Shown in pieces: positions 1 to 5,284 of a DNA stretch of 9,259 bases (position 1 is the stretch's first letter; each line of letters opens with the position of its first letter). The position numbers were made by a program, and so were the translations under genes. Below the pieces are notes generated by a model. That model had not been told where the DNA came from and ran no database searches. It saw only the letters and a list, made by a program, of their open reading frames with translations. The DNA comes from a bacterium. GTDB taxonomy: Bacteria > Latescibacterota > UBA2968. The stretch is taken from the NCBI GenBank assembly GCA_027296045.1, contig JAPUJS010000472.1:1-9259 (forward strand). Direction: 5' to 3'.

Positions 1-179
1 CCGAGCCCACACATATACATATCCGTCGAGATCGCAGCGAAGCAAAATTCTGGCTCGGGCCGGTTCGTCTGGCGTGGAATCGAGGGTTTGCGCAAAACGA
101 ACTGAACCGGGTTGAACGCCTGGCGATTGAACATGAACATGCCTTCATACGAGAATGGAATGACTACTTTAACCCTTGA
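1..179 (+). CDS. DUF4160 family protein, 3' fragment (5' end outside window)
   Basis: An open frame enters from the left edge (first full codon at base 3) and stops at TGA 177-179, giving the last 58 residues. It carries the DUF4160 signature: an E-P-x-H-I-H-I segment near the start, then A-K-F-W-L-G-P-V-R-L-A, N-R-G-F-A, and a final helix ending E-W-N-D-Y-F-N-P. Family knowledge: DUF4160 proteins are short (about 80 residues), of unknown biochemical function, and are very often encoded directly upstream of a DUF2442 gene, an arrangement described as toxin-antitoxin-like. That arrangement is present here, with a 20-base overlap into the next gene. About 20 N-terminal residues should lie to the left. 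The family assignment is fairly sure; the function is unknown. Confidence 0.8.
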   Translation, partial: EPTHIHIRRDRSEAKFWLGPVRLAWNRGFAQNELNRVERLAIEHEHAFIREWNDYFNP

Positions 180-474
180 ACGTGAGCCCAAAATAATGCG
201 TGTCGAAGTGACCAGCAACTTTCTGCACGCCTATCTGGCCGACGGCCGTACGATCTCTGCACCCTTGTCATGGTATCCGCGCCTTGCCCACGGCACGCCC
301 GAAGAATGGGCAAACTATGAACTAAGCGGAGGTGGCTATGGCATTCACTGGTCTGATCTGGATGAAGATATCAGCATCCAAAATCTGCTTGAAGGTCGAA
401 AAAGTAGGGAAAGCCAGCGCAGCTTCGATCGTTGGCTGATAAGACGAAAACAGGCAAAAGAAAAACAGGCGTAA
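160..474 (+). CDS. DUF2442 domain protein (partner of DUF4160)
   Basis: The gene encodes 104 residues from ATG 160. The start overlaps the end of the DUF4160 frame by 20 bases in another phase, so translation is probably coupled. In-frame ATGs at 133 and 139 and a TTG at 112 would add residues that look like out-of-frame DUF4160 sequence, so 160 is preferred; no strong SD decides it. DUF2442 hallmarks are visible: L-x-D-G-R-x-I-S-A-P-L at 26-36, W-Y-P-R-L at 38-42, and G-I-H-W-S-D-L-D-E-D-I-S at 61-72, which is the most diagnostic segment. The tail (79-104) is a charged helix rich in Arg, Lys and Gln. The cell role is unknown; DUF2442/DUF4160 pairs are usually interpreted as a small toxin-antitoxin-like or regulatory module, which is inference here. 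Confidence 0.85.
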   Translation: MTTLTLEREPKIMRVEVTSNFLHAYLADGRTISAPLSWYPRLAHGTPEEWANYELSGGGYGIHWSDLDEDISIQNLLEGRKSRESQRSFDRWLIRRKQAKEKQA

Positions 475-475
475 C

Positions 476-510
476 TTTCAAAGTACAGATCCTGTAAAAG
501 GCTTTTGAAA
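476..510 (+). other. Bulged stem-loop between DUF2442 and the ABC operon
   Basis: Two bases after the DUF2442 stop there is a compound inverted repeat. The outer arm TTTCAAAG (476-483) pairs with CTTT-t-GAAA (502-510, one bulged T). The inner arm TACAG (484-488) pairs with CTGTA (492-496) around a 3-base ATC loop. A 5-base bulge AAAGG separates the two stems on the 3' side, giving 13 base pairs in all. No U-run follows, so it is not a canonical terminator. It ends 16 bases before the start codon of the ATPase gene and could act as an RNA processing or stability element, an attenuator, or a DNA dyad for a regulator. Confidence 0.45.
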
Positions 511-526
511 CCCACAATCCCCATCT

Positions 527-1321
527 ATGTCCGAAATCCTCCAAACCCACGCCCTCACCTGCGGCTACAGCGGCCCACCCATCCTCCAAGACATCACCTT
601 TGACCTTCACGCCGGCGAATTCCTGGGTGTCATCGGTCCCAACGGCTGTGGTAAAAGCACCCTCATCAGGGCACTCACAGGCATCCTATCGCCCGAGTCG
701 GGCACCGTTGAACTCAATGGCCAGGATATCGCTAACCTCTCCAGCAAAGAAATCGCTCGAACCCTCGCCGTCATCCCCCAGGACACCACCGTCCACTTCG
801 ACTTCACCGTCCTGGAAATGGCTCTGATGGGCCGTACCCCCCATTTGTCGCGCCTCCAAAGAGCCGGTCAATCCGATTACGAATGTGCCCTGGAAGCCCT
901 GCGCCGCACAGACCTGCTCCCCCTCAAAGACCGCCCCGTCACCGAACTCTCCGGCGGCGAACGCCAGCGGGCCATCATCGCCCGCGCCCTGGCCCAGAAA
1001 CCCGAAATCCTGCTTTTAGACGAACCCGACAGCCACCTGGACATTGGCCACCAGATCGAAATCTTCGATCTGCTTTGCGAACTGAACCAGACGCAAAACC
1101 TCACCCTCCTGTGCGTCTCCCACGACTTGAACCTGGCCGCCACCTACTGCCAGCGCCTGCTCCTGATGGAAAAAGGCCGGGTGGTCGCCGATGGGCGGCC
1201 TGAAACCGTATTGACATCCGACCGCATCTCTTCCCTGTATCGCGTCGATGCAGCCGTCTATCCAAACCCGGTAACCGGTACCTTGCAAGTCACTCCATAT
1301 TCAAACAAAACGGTTCGATAG
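527..1321 (+). CDS. ABC transporter ATPase, BtuD/FecE-like (cobalamin or iron-chelate import)
   Basis: This 264-residue ATPase should energise the importer encoded by the next two genes. All ABC motifs are present in order: Walker A G-P-N-G-C-G-K-S-T (37-45), Q-loop Gln85, signature L-S-G-G-E-R-Q-R (141-148), Walker B I-L-L-L-D-E-P (161-167), D-loop S-H-L-D (169-172) and switch His199 in S-H-D. Length and sequence style (G-x-L-x-P-x-S-G-T-V and M-G-R-T-P-H) fit the FecE/BtuD/HmuV class of type II importers. One oddity is Asp168 in D-E-P-D-S-H-L-D, where Thr or Val is usual. An in-frame stop at 506-508 confines the start to ATG 527; no SD is visible. The TAG stop touches the SD of the binding-protein gene, indicating an operon. 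The exact ligand is not decided by this subunit. Confidence 0.93.
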   Translation: MSEILQTHALTCGYSGPPILQDITFDLHAGEFLGVIGPNGCGKSTLIRALTGILSPESGTVELNGQDIANLSSKEIARTLAVIPQDTTVHFDFTVLEMALMGRTPHLSRLQRAGQSDYECALEALRRTDLLPLKDRPVTELSGGERQRAIIARALAQKPEILLLDEPDSHLDIGHQIEIFDLLCELNQTQNLTLLCVSHDLNLAATYCQRLLLMEKGRVVADGRPETVLTSDRISSLYRVDAAVYPNPVTGTLQVTPYSNKTVR

Positions 1322-1334
1322 AGGATCTGATTCT

Positions 1335-2219
1335 ATGCACTTACTATTACTCATCTTGATCTTTACAACCCCTGCTCTGGCCTCCGATTTTCCAGTCACC
1401 GAAACCGATGACCAGAACATGGCCGTCACCTTGAATGCCCCCCCACAACGCATTGTCTCCCTGGCGCCCAGCAACACCGAAATCCTTTTTTCCCTCGGCC
1501 TGAACGACCGGGTTGTTGGCGTCACCGAATACTGCGACTACCCGCCCGAAGCGGCACAAAAAACACAGGTCGGCGGCTTCTCAAAATCCAGCCTGGAAGC
1601 CATCGTCTCCCTCCAACCCGACCTCGTTCTGGCCGCCCGATTGAATCCACTCGACCTCCTGGACGGCCTTCGTGAACTCGACATTCCGGTCTTCGCTCTG
1701 GGCCCCACAAGCCTCGCAGACGCGCTCGACACCATCCATCGGGTTGGCCGCCTGACCGGAACGAATGCGCTGGCAGACAGTTTGATCAAAAGCCTGAACA
1801 AACGGAAAACAGCTGTCCAAACCCGAATCCAAAAAATCGCCCCAAAGGACCGCCCGAAGGTCCTCTGGGGTACTCTCAAAGCCCCCATGTACACATCCGG
1901 GGCCAAAAGCTATATCGACGATCTGATCCGCCTTTCTGGCGGCACAAACATAGGTGCCCAGGCAGGCACCGGCTGGCCCCAGGTGGGCCTCGAAACGCTG
2001 GTTACCTGGAACCCTCAAGTCATCATCACTTCCTCCGATCCGGAAAAAATCCAGACCGCCATCACCCGACTACAACAGATCGAAGGCTGGAAAGAGATCG
2101 AAGCGATCCAAAACTCCAGGGTGTATCACATCGACTCCAACCTCTTGCAAAGACCTGGGCCCCGGGTCATTGATGCCCTGGAAATCCTGGCCAATCGGCT
2201 CCATCCCCAAATACCATGA
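1335..2219 (+). CDS. btuF: Periplasmic substrate-binding protein, BtuF-like (cobalamin/iron-chelate)
   Basis: This 294-residue protein belongs to the helical-backbone metal-receptor family (BtuF/FhuD/FepB type), which captures ligand in the periplasm and hands it to the permease. A signal peptide covers residues 1-16, with a hydrophobic Leu/Ile core and likely cleavage after A-L-A. There is no lipobox Cys, so it should be a soluble periplasmic protein; the n-region unusually lacks Lys or Arg. BtuF-like segments are R-I-V-S-L-A-P-S-N-T-E-I-L-F-S-L-G-L (39-56), V-G-V-T-E-Y-C-D-Y-P-P-E-A (61-73), V-G-G-F (79-82), and L-E-A-I-V-S-L-Q-P-D-L-V-L-A (87-100). The C-terminal lobe spans about 170-294. 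SD GAGG at 1321-1324 lies 10 bases before ATG 1335. The stop overlaps the permease start as ATGA. Cobalamin is the best guess from the C-D-Y-P-P-E-A segment; heme or siderophore remains possible. Confidence 0.88.
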   Translation: MHLLLLILIFTTPALASDFPVTETDDQNMAVTLNAPPQRIVSLAPSNTEILFSLGLNDRVVGVTEYCDYPPEAAQKTQVGGFSKSSLEAIVSLQPDLVLAARLNPLDLLDGLRELDIPVFALGPTSLADALDTIHRVGRLTGTNALADSLIKSLNKRKTAVQTRIQKIAPKDRPKVLWGTLKAPMYTSGAKSYIDDLIRLSGGTNIGAQAGTGWPQVGLETLVTWNPQVIITSSDPEKIQTAITRLQQIEGWKEIEAIQNSRVYHIDSNLLQRPGPRVIDALEILANRLHPQIP

Positions 2220-3229
2220 ATCCAGGCCGAGCCAAATCCTGGGGCCTTGCGGTCTTCCTTATGCTGGCGCTCCTGTTCAGCGGCGTCCTGTCCCTCGGCA
2301 TCGGCACCGCCCCGATCCCACCCCACGAGGTCATCCACGCCCTGCTTGGAAAAGAAACACCCGGGGCCACCGATGCCATCGTCCGCCACATCCGCCTGCC
2401 CCGATTGACCCTGGCCATCCTGGTCGGCGCCGCCCTCGCGGTGGCCGGTGTTGCCATGCAGGGCTTTTTCCAAAACCCCATGGCCGACCCCTACATCGTG
2501 GGCGTCTCTTCGGGGGCCGCCCTTGGCGCCACCATCGCAATGGTCTTCCACATCGACTTCTGGTTTGCCGGCCTCAGCGCCATCCCCATCCTGGCCTTTG
2601 CAGGTGCTCTTGGAACCACCTTCCTGGTTTACGCCCTCTCCCTTCGCGGAGGACGCGTTCCGGTCGGCCTCCTCCTGCTCATCGGGGTTTCCGTCGGTGC
2701 CTTAGCCGCTGCCGCCACGTCCTTCCTGATGATCGTCGGCGATGAAGATACCCGGTTGATCCTCTTCTGGATTCTGGGCAGCCTCTCCTCCAGACGCTGG
2801 GACCACGTTGTGATGGTGCTGCCCTACGTCGTCCTCGGTATCCTGGCCATCCGCCTCTACGCCCGGGATCTCAATGTCCTGCTTTTGGGCGAAGAAACCG
2901 CTCGGCACACCGGTGTGGACGTCGAACAGGTCAAGCGCATCGTACTGACCGCCGCAGCCCTCCTGGCCGCCGCAGCCGTATCGGCCTGTGGGATTGTCGG
3001 ATTTGTCGGCCTCATTGTCCCCCACCTGATTCGCCTGCTCACCGGACCCGACCACCGACGCCTCATTCCCCTTTCCGCCCTTGCCGGATCGCTCCTGATG
3101 GTCCTGGCCGACCTGCTCGCCCGGTTGCTCATCGCTCCTTCCGAAATGCCCATCGGCATCGTCACCGCTGTCCTGGGCTGCCCTTTTTTTCTTTTTCTTA
3201 TTTCCCGCCGTCGGGACATCTCATTTTGA
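2216..3229 (+). CDS. ABC transporter permease, BtuC/FecCD family
   Basis: This 337-residue, highly hydrophobic inner-membrane protein has the roughly ten membrane segments expected of FecCD/BtuC permeases and forms the translocation channel as a dimer. Family marks are R-L-P-R (60-63), A-G-V-A-M-Q-G-F-F-Q-N-P-M-A-D-P-Y-I-V-G (77-96) followed by V-S-S-G-A-A-L-G-A (97-105), and the ATPase-contacting loop G-F-V-G-L-I-V-P-H-L-I-R-L-L-T-G-P-D-H-R (262-281). The C-terminus G-x-P-F-F-L-F-L-I-S-R-R-R is also typical. The start ATG at 2216 overlaps the binding-protein stop (ATGA), so translation is probably coupled; no separate SD is seen. With the two upstream genes this completes a one-ATPase, one-receptor, one-permease importer. 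No outer-membrane TonB receptor gene is in the window. Substrate is inferred from the btuF-like neighbour. Confidence 0.92.
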   Translation: MNPGRAKSWGLAVFLMLALLFSGVLSLGIGTAPIPPHEVIHALLGKETPGATDAIVRHIRLPRLTLAILVGAALAVAGVAMQGFFQNPMADPYIVGVSSGAALGATIAMVFHIDFWFAGLSAIPILAFAGALGTTFLVYALSLRGGRVPVGLLLLIGVSVGALAAAATSFLMIVGDEDTRLILFWILGSLSSRRWDHVVMVLPYVVLGILAIRLYARDLNVLLLGEETARHTGVDVEQVKRIVLTAAALLAAAAVSACGIVGFVGLIVPHLIRLLTGPDHRRLIPLSALAGSLLMVLADLLARLLIAPSEMPIGIVTAVLGCPFFLFLISRRRDISF

Positions 3230-3230
3230 T

Positions 3231-3253
3231 TCCGGGTTTTGAAACATCCCGGA
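3231..3253 (+). other. Hairpin after the permease gene, no U-tract
   Basis: TCCGGG (3231-3236) and CCCGGA (3248-3253) form a perfect 6-bp arm around an 11-base loop immediately after the permease stop. An A-rich stretch, not a T-run, follows, so a Rho-independent terminator on the + strand is not supported. It might protect the transcript 3' end, or the operon may end by Rho. Confidence is low. Confidence 0.3.
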
Positions 3254-3274
3254 GCAGCTAAAGAGAACAGGCAC

Positions 3275-3307
3275 AAAAAAACAGGCTTCGTTCAATACGC
3301 AACCTGT
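3275..3307 (-). terminator. Intrinsic terminator for the - strand HTH gene
   Basis: Read on the - strand, ACAGG-TT-g-CGT pairs with ACG-AA-g-CCTGT around an ATTGA loop (27 bases, 3307 to 3281): 10 base pairs with one single-base bulge on each side. A run of T follows directly (A-run 3275-3281 on the + strand). It begins about 20 bases after the TAA stop of the 3328-3708 gene, so it should end that transcript. Confidence 0.7.
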
Positions 3308-3327
3308 CGGGCAAAGAGTCGGTAAAT

Positions 3328-3708
3328 TTAAATGGAGGGCGATACGGAAGGCCTTTTTTCTGACGGAGGTTTGGGACGCACCGGCTCAACACCCAGTGCA
3401 TACCGCACCTGTCGAACCGCTTTGCGATAGTGGCTTTGCACGGCGCTTTTGGAGATTTCCAACAACATCCCAATTTCACCGTAGGTCTTCCCTTGAGACC
3501 GCAACACAAGAATCTCGTATTTCCGACCCATCACCACCGCCTCAATGACATCCTTGACCTGAGCCAACCGCACCGGGTCGGGTGTGCTGCCAATCAGATG
3601 GGACAAATGACAGGGCTGACCGTGAAATTGCAAAGAATCGGAAAGCCGGATCAGTTCATCGGGCGAAAGGGGGATTTCTCGCACCGTATCGTATCGTGCT
3701 CTTGCCAT
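3328..3708 (-). CDS. Small DNA-binding protein with sigma-70 region 4-like helix-turn-helix
   Basis: The gene encodes 126 residues from ATG 3708. Residues 55-105 resemble sigma region 4 or related HTH domains: a leading helix (V-I-E-A-V-V-M-G-R-K-Y-E-I-L-V-L-R), then G-K-T-Y-G-E-I-G-M-L-L-E-I-S-K-S-A-V-Q-S-H (73-93) with the typical turn, and a basic recognition/C-terminal helix R-K-A-V-R-Q-V-R (95-102). No sigma region 2, receiver or membrane segment is present. The first 50 residues are unrecognised, and the last 20 are a Pro/Ser/Lys-rich, probably disordered tail. A TTG start at 3750 would add 14 residues, but neither start has a convincing SD. The gene is convergent with the permease gene and has its own terminator, so it is a single-gene unit. 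A transcription regulator is likely; target unknown. I do not recognise a named family. Confidence 0.72.
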   Translation of the reverse strand: MARARYDTVREIPLSPDELIRLSDSLQFHGQPCHLSHLIGSTPDPVRLAQVKDVIEAVVMGRKYEILVLRSQGKTYGEIGMLLEISKSAVQSHYRKAVRQVRYALGVEPVRPKPPSEKRPSVSPSI

Positions 3709-4047
3709 GGTAGAAAAATTCAGTGAAAATAAATAGTTAACAAAACTCAACCCAGGGACAACGTTTTTAATTTAGCCTTTTCAGACACATCAGGCAAGGA
3801 AAAACTGGGAACCGCCGTGCAATGTCGCACACAGCCCAAAAACCAATAACCAAATGAAAATCAATATGTAGTCTTTTGCCAACAGAGGCATCCATCCCCA
3901 AAATTACTTGACGAATTTGAATTTATGGTGTAAAGCTATGGAAAGGCGCTTCGAACCGGCGCCAAGGCCCTATCCATCCGTCATCTAAGGAAGTTTCTGA
4001 TCCCCATTTCTCGGGTGGCTTTTTACGTTTGCGAGGCTAACTTAATT
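3709..4047. other. AT-rich divergent intergenic region (339 bases)
   Basis: This gap separates the - strand HTH gene from the + strand CNNM gene, so it should carry both promoters. On the + side I see a putative sigma70 promoter (3908-3936), a GC stem (3945-3949 with 3959-3963) near the predicted transcript start, and a GAGG SD at 4033-4036. On the - side, bases 3709-3800 are AT-rich but show no promoter I would defend. A short GTGC/GCAC inverted repeat (3817-3830) is too small to interpret. I found no coding frame, tRNA or recognisable riboswitch. Confidence 0.6.
3908..3936 (+). promoter_or_regulatory. Putative sigma70-type promoter for the CNNM gene
   Basis: TTGACG (3908-3913, five of six matches to the -35 consensus) is spaced 17 bases from TAAAGC (3931-3936), a weak -10 with three of six matches. 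A start near 3943 would give a leader of about 105 bases before ATG 4048. The good -35 and ideal spacing support it; the poor -10 limits confidence. Confidence 0.35.
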
Positions 4048-5094
4048 ATGGAAGCACTTCTGGTTTCCGTCGGCGTTGTCATTATCGTCTCGGCCTTCTG
4101 CTCCCTCCTCGAAGCGGTTTTTCTTTCGGTCCCCGTCGGCCATATTGAAAATCTTGCCCAGGAAGGCAAGGCCGCCGGACGCATCTTCCGGCAGCTCAAA
4201 CAACCCCAAAATGCCGACCGTGCGCTCACGGCCATTCTTTCACTCAATACATTTGCCAACACAGGCGGCGCAGTCGTTGCAGGAGCGGCGTTCACCAAAG
4301 TATTCGGCGAAGAGATGGAAAATCATTTCACCGTCGGCATGATGTTTGCCGTGTTGTTCCTCTCCGAAATCATTCCCAAAACCGTCGGCTTCGTCTTTAC
4401 CCGGCCTCTTTCCAGTCTCATTGCACATCCCCTGAATCTTTTGATCTGGATTTTCACCCCCATGATCTGGATCAGCAGTCTGGTAACCCGGCCCCTCGCA
4501 CGGGGAGAAACAACCGAACAGATCTCAAAAGAAGAACTGATTTCTCTGGCGCGAATGGGACGGCGCAGCGGTGCCATCGAAGCCAGCGAAGCCCGGGTCA
4601 TCCAAAACATCCTTTCCCTGAAGTCCAAAACAGCCCAGGACGTGATGACCCCTCGCACCGTTGTTTTCTCGCTACACGACCAACTAACCGTAGAAGAAGC
4701 ACGCAGCGAAGCCGGCATCTGGCCCCACAGCCGCGTTCCTGTCTACGCGAACGATTACGAAGACATCGTAGGCATCATCCTCCGCCGCGATGTGCTCACC
4801 GCTCTGGTCGAGGACAAGGAGAAACTGAAGCTGTCCGAACTCATGCGGGCCGTCCACTTTGTGGCCGAAACGACTACCCTGGATCGCATCCTGGAAATGT
4901 TTCTCGAACGCCGTCAGCACCTCTTTGTCGTCATCGACGAATACGGCGGCCTGGCCGGTGTGCTCACCCTGGAAGACGTCCTGGAAGAAATCCTTGGCAC
5001 AGAAATTGTGGACGAGCTGGATCAGGTAACCGACATGCGAGAACTCGCACGCCGCCGCCGCCAGCAAACACGGCAACCTCCCTCTGACAGTTGA
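4048..5094 (+). CDS. CNNM-domain/CBS-pair membrane protein (CorC/HlyC-related, short form)
   Basis: The gene encodes 348 residues from ATG 4048, with GAGG at 4033-4036 as SD; a GTG at 4015 would add 11 residues without support. The N-terminal CNNM (DUF21) membrane domain spans about 1-150: hydrophobic segments near 3-30, 62-82, 95-117 and 122-148, the conserved S-L-N-T-F-A-N-T-G-G (65-74) and the S-E-I-I-P-K motif (106-111). Two CBS repeats follow: the first has D-V-M-T-P-R (198-203) and S-R-V-P-V-Y (228-233) with G-I-I-L-R-R-D-V-L (242-250). The second ends V-V-I-D-E-Y-G-G-L-A-G-V-L-T-L-E-D-V-L (294-312). Family knowledge links CNNM/CorC proteins to Mg2+ (or other cation) efflux and resistance, with CBS domains binding ATP. 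The usual C-terminal CorC_HlyC domain is absent; the chain ends in an Arg-rich tail (331-348). Family is sure, transported ion inferred. Confidence 0.9.
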   Translation: MEALLVSVGVVIIVSAFCSLLEAVFLSVPVGHIENLAQEGKAAGRIFRQLKQPQNADRALTAILSLNTFANTGGAVVAGAAFTKVFGEEMENHFTVGMMFAVLFLSEIIPKTVGFVFTRPLSSLIAHPLNLLIWIFTPMIWISSLVTRPLARGETTEQISKEELISLARMGRRSGAIEASEARVIQNILSLKSKTAQDVMTPRTVVFSLHDQLTVEEARSEAGIWPHSRVPVYANDYEDIVGIILRRDVLTALVEDKEKLKLSELMRAVHFVAETTTLDRILEMFLERRQHLFVVIDEYGGLAGVLTLEDVLEEILGTEIVDELDQVTDMRELARRRRQQTRQPPSDS

Positions 5095-5113
5095 AAGACC
5101 CTATCTTTTGTCT

Positions 5114-5151
5114 AAAAAGCCATCGGGGTGCTTCAAGCCGATGGCTTTTTT
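5114..5151 (+). terminator. Intrinsic terminator after the CNNM gene
   Basis: AAAAAGCCATCGG (5114-5126) and CCGATGGCTTTTT (5138-5150) are perfect inverted arms of 13 bases around an 11-base loop, with the T-run extending to 5151. It lies 20 bases after the CNNM stop. The 5' A-run makes it potentially bidirectional. It isolates glgP from upstream transcription. Confidence 0.93.
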
Positions 5152-5197
5152 ACGTGCAACTTTCATTTGCATGATGAACCTATCCTTAATACCATGT

Positions 5198-5226
5198 TTG
5201 GGGTAAATTTGATATTCCCTTATCAT
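5198..5226 (+). promoter_or_regulatory. Putative glgP promoter
   Basis: TATCAT (5221-5226, five of six to the -10 consensus) lies 17 bases after TTGGGG (5198-5203, three of six to the -35). A predicted start near 5233 gives a leader of about 50 bases and rules out translation from the in-frame ATG at 5225. A weaker alternative is TTGCAT (5167-5172) with TACCAT (5190-5195). A promoter is expected here because a strong terminator precedes it. Confidence 0.4.
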
Positions 5227-5248
5227 GATACAAAATATCGATGCACCC

Positions 5249-5260
5249 TCCCTCGAGGGA
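5249..5260. promoter_or_regulatory. Perfect 12-bp palindrome in the glgP leader
   Basis: TCCCTCGAGGGA is a perfect dyad without spacer, located about 16-27 bases downstream of the predicted glgP transcription start and just before the SD (CAGGAG, 5267-5272). This is a plausible operator position for a repressor. No regulator is identified, and chance occurrence is possible. Confidence 0.3.
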
Positions 5261-5284
5261 TTTGACCAGGAGTCTACCATACCC

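Noticed and set aside
475..526. Cobalamin riboswitch upstream of the importer genes
   Set aside because: The gap is only 52 bases, far too short for a B12 riboswitch, and no such core could be matched in the coding sequence upstream.
1022..1042. Loss of function in the ATPase from D-E-P-D-S-H-L-D
   Set aside because: The catalytic Glu and all other ABC motifs are intact; the Thr/Val to Asp change is at a variable position.
1954..2745. 263-residue + strand frame overlapping the btuF-like and permease genes
   Set aside because: It is Pro/Arg/His-rich with no motifs and overlaps two confidently assigned genes in another frame.
3231..3253. Rho-independent terminator for the importer operon
   Set aside because: The 6-bp hairpin is real but followed by A-rich sequence, not a T-run; I list it only as a hairpin.
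3709..3750. TTG start at 3750 for the HTH gene
   Set aside because: The added 14 residues are AT-rich-region translation without SD support; ATG 3708 is the simpler start.
5225..5284. Upstream ATG extending glgP by 20 residues
   Set aside because: The extension overlaps the predicted -10 box, is unlike the family N-terminus, and the CAGGAG SD points to ATG 5285.
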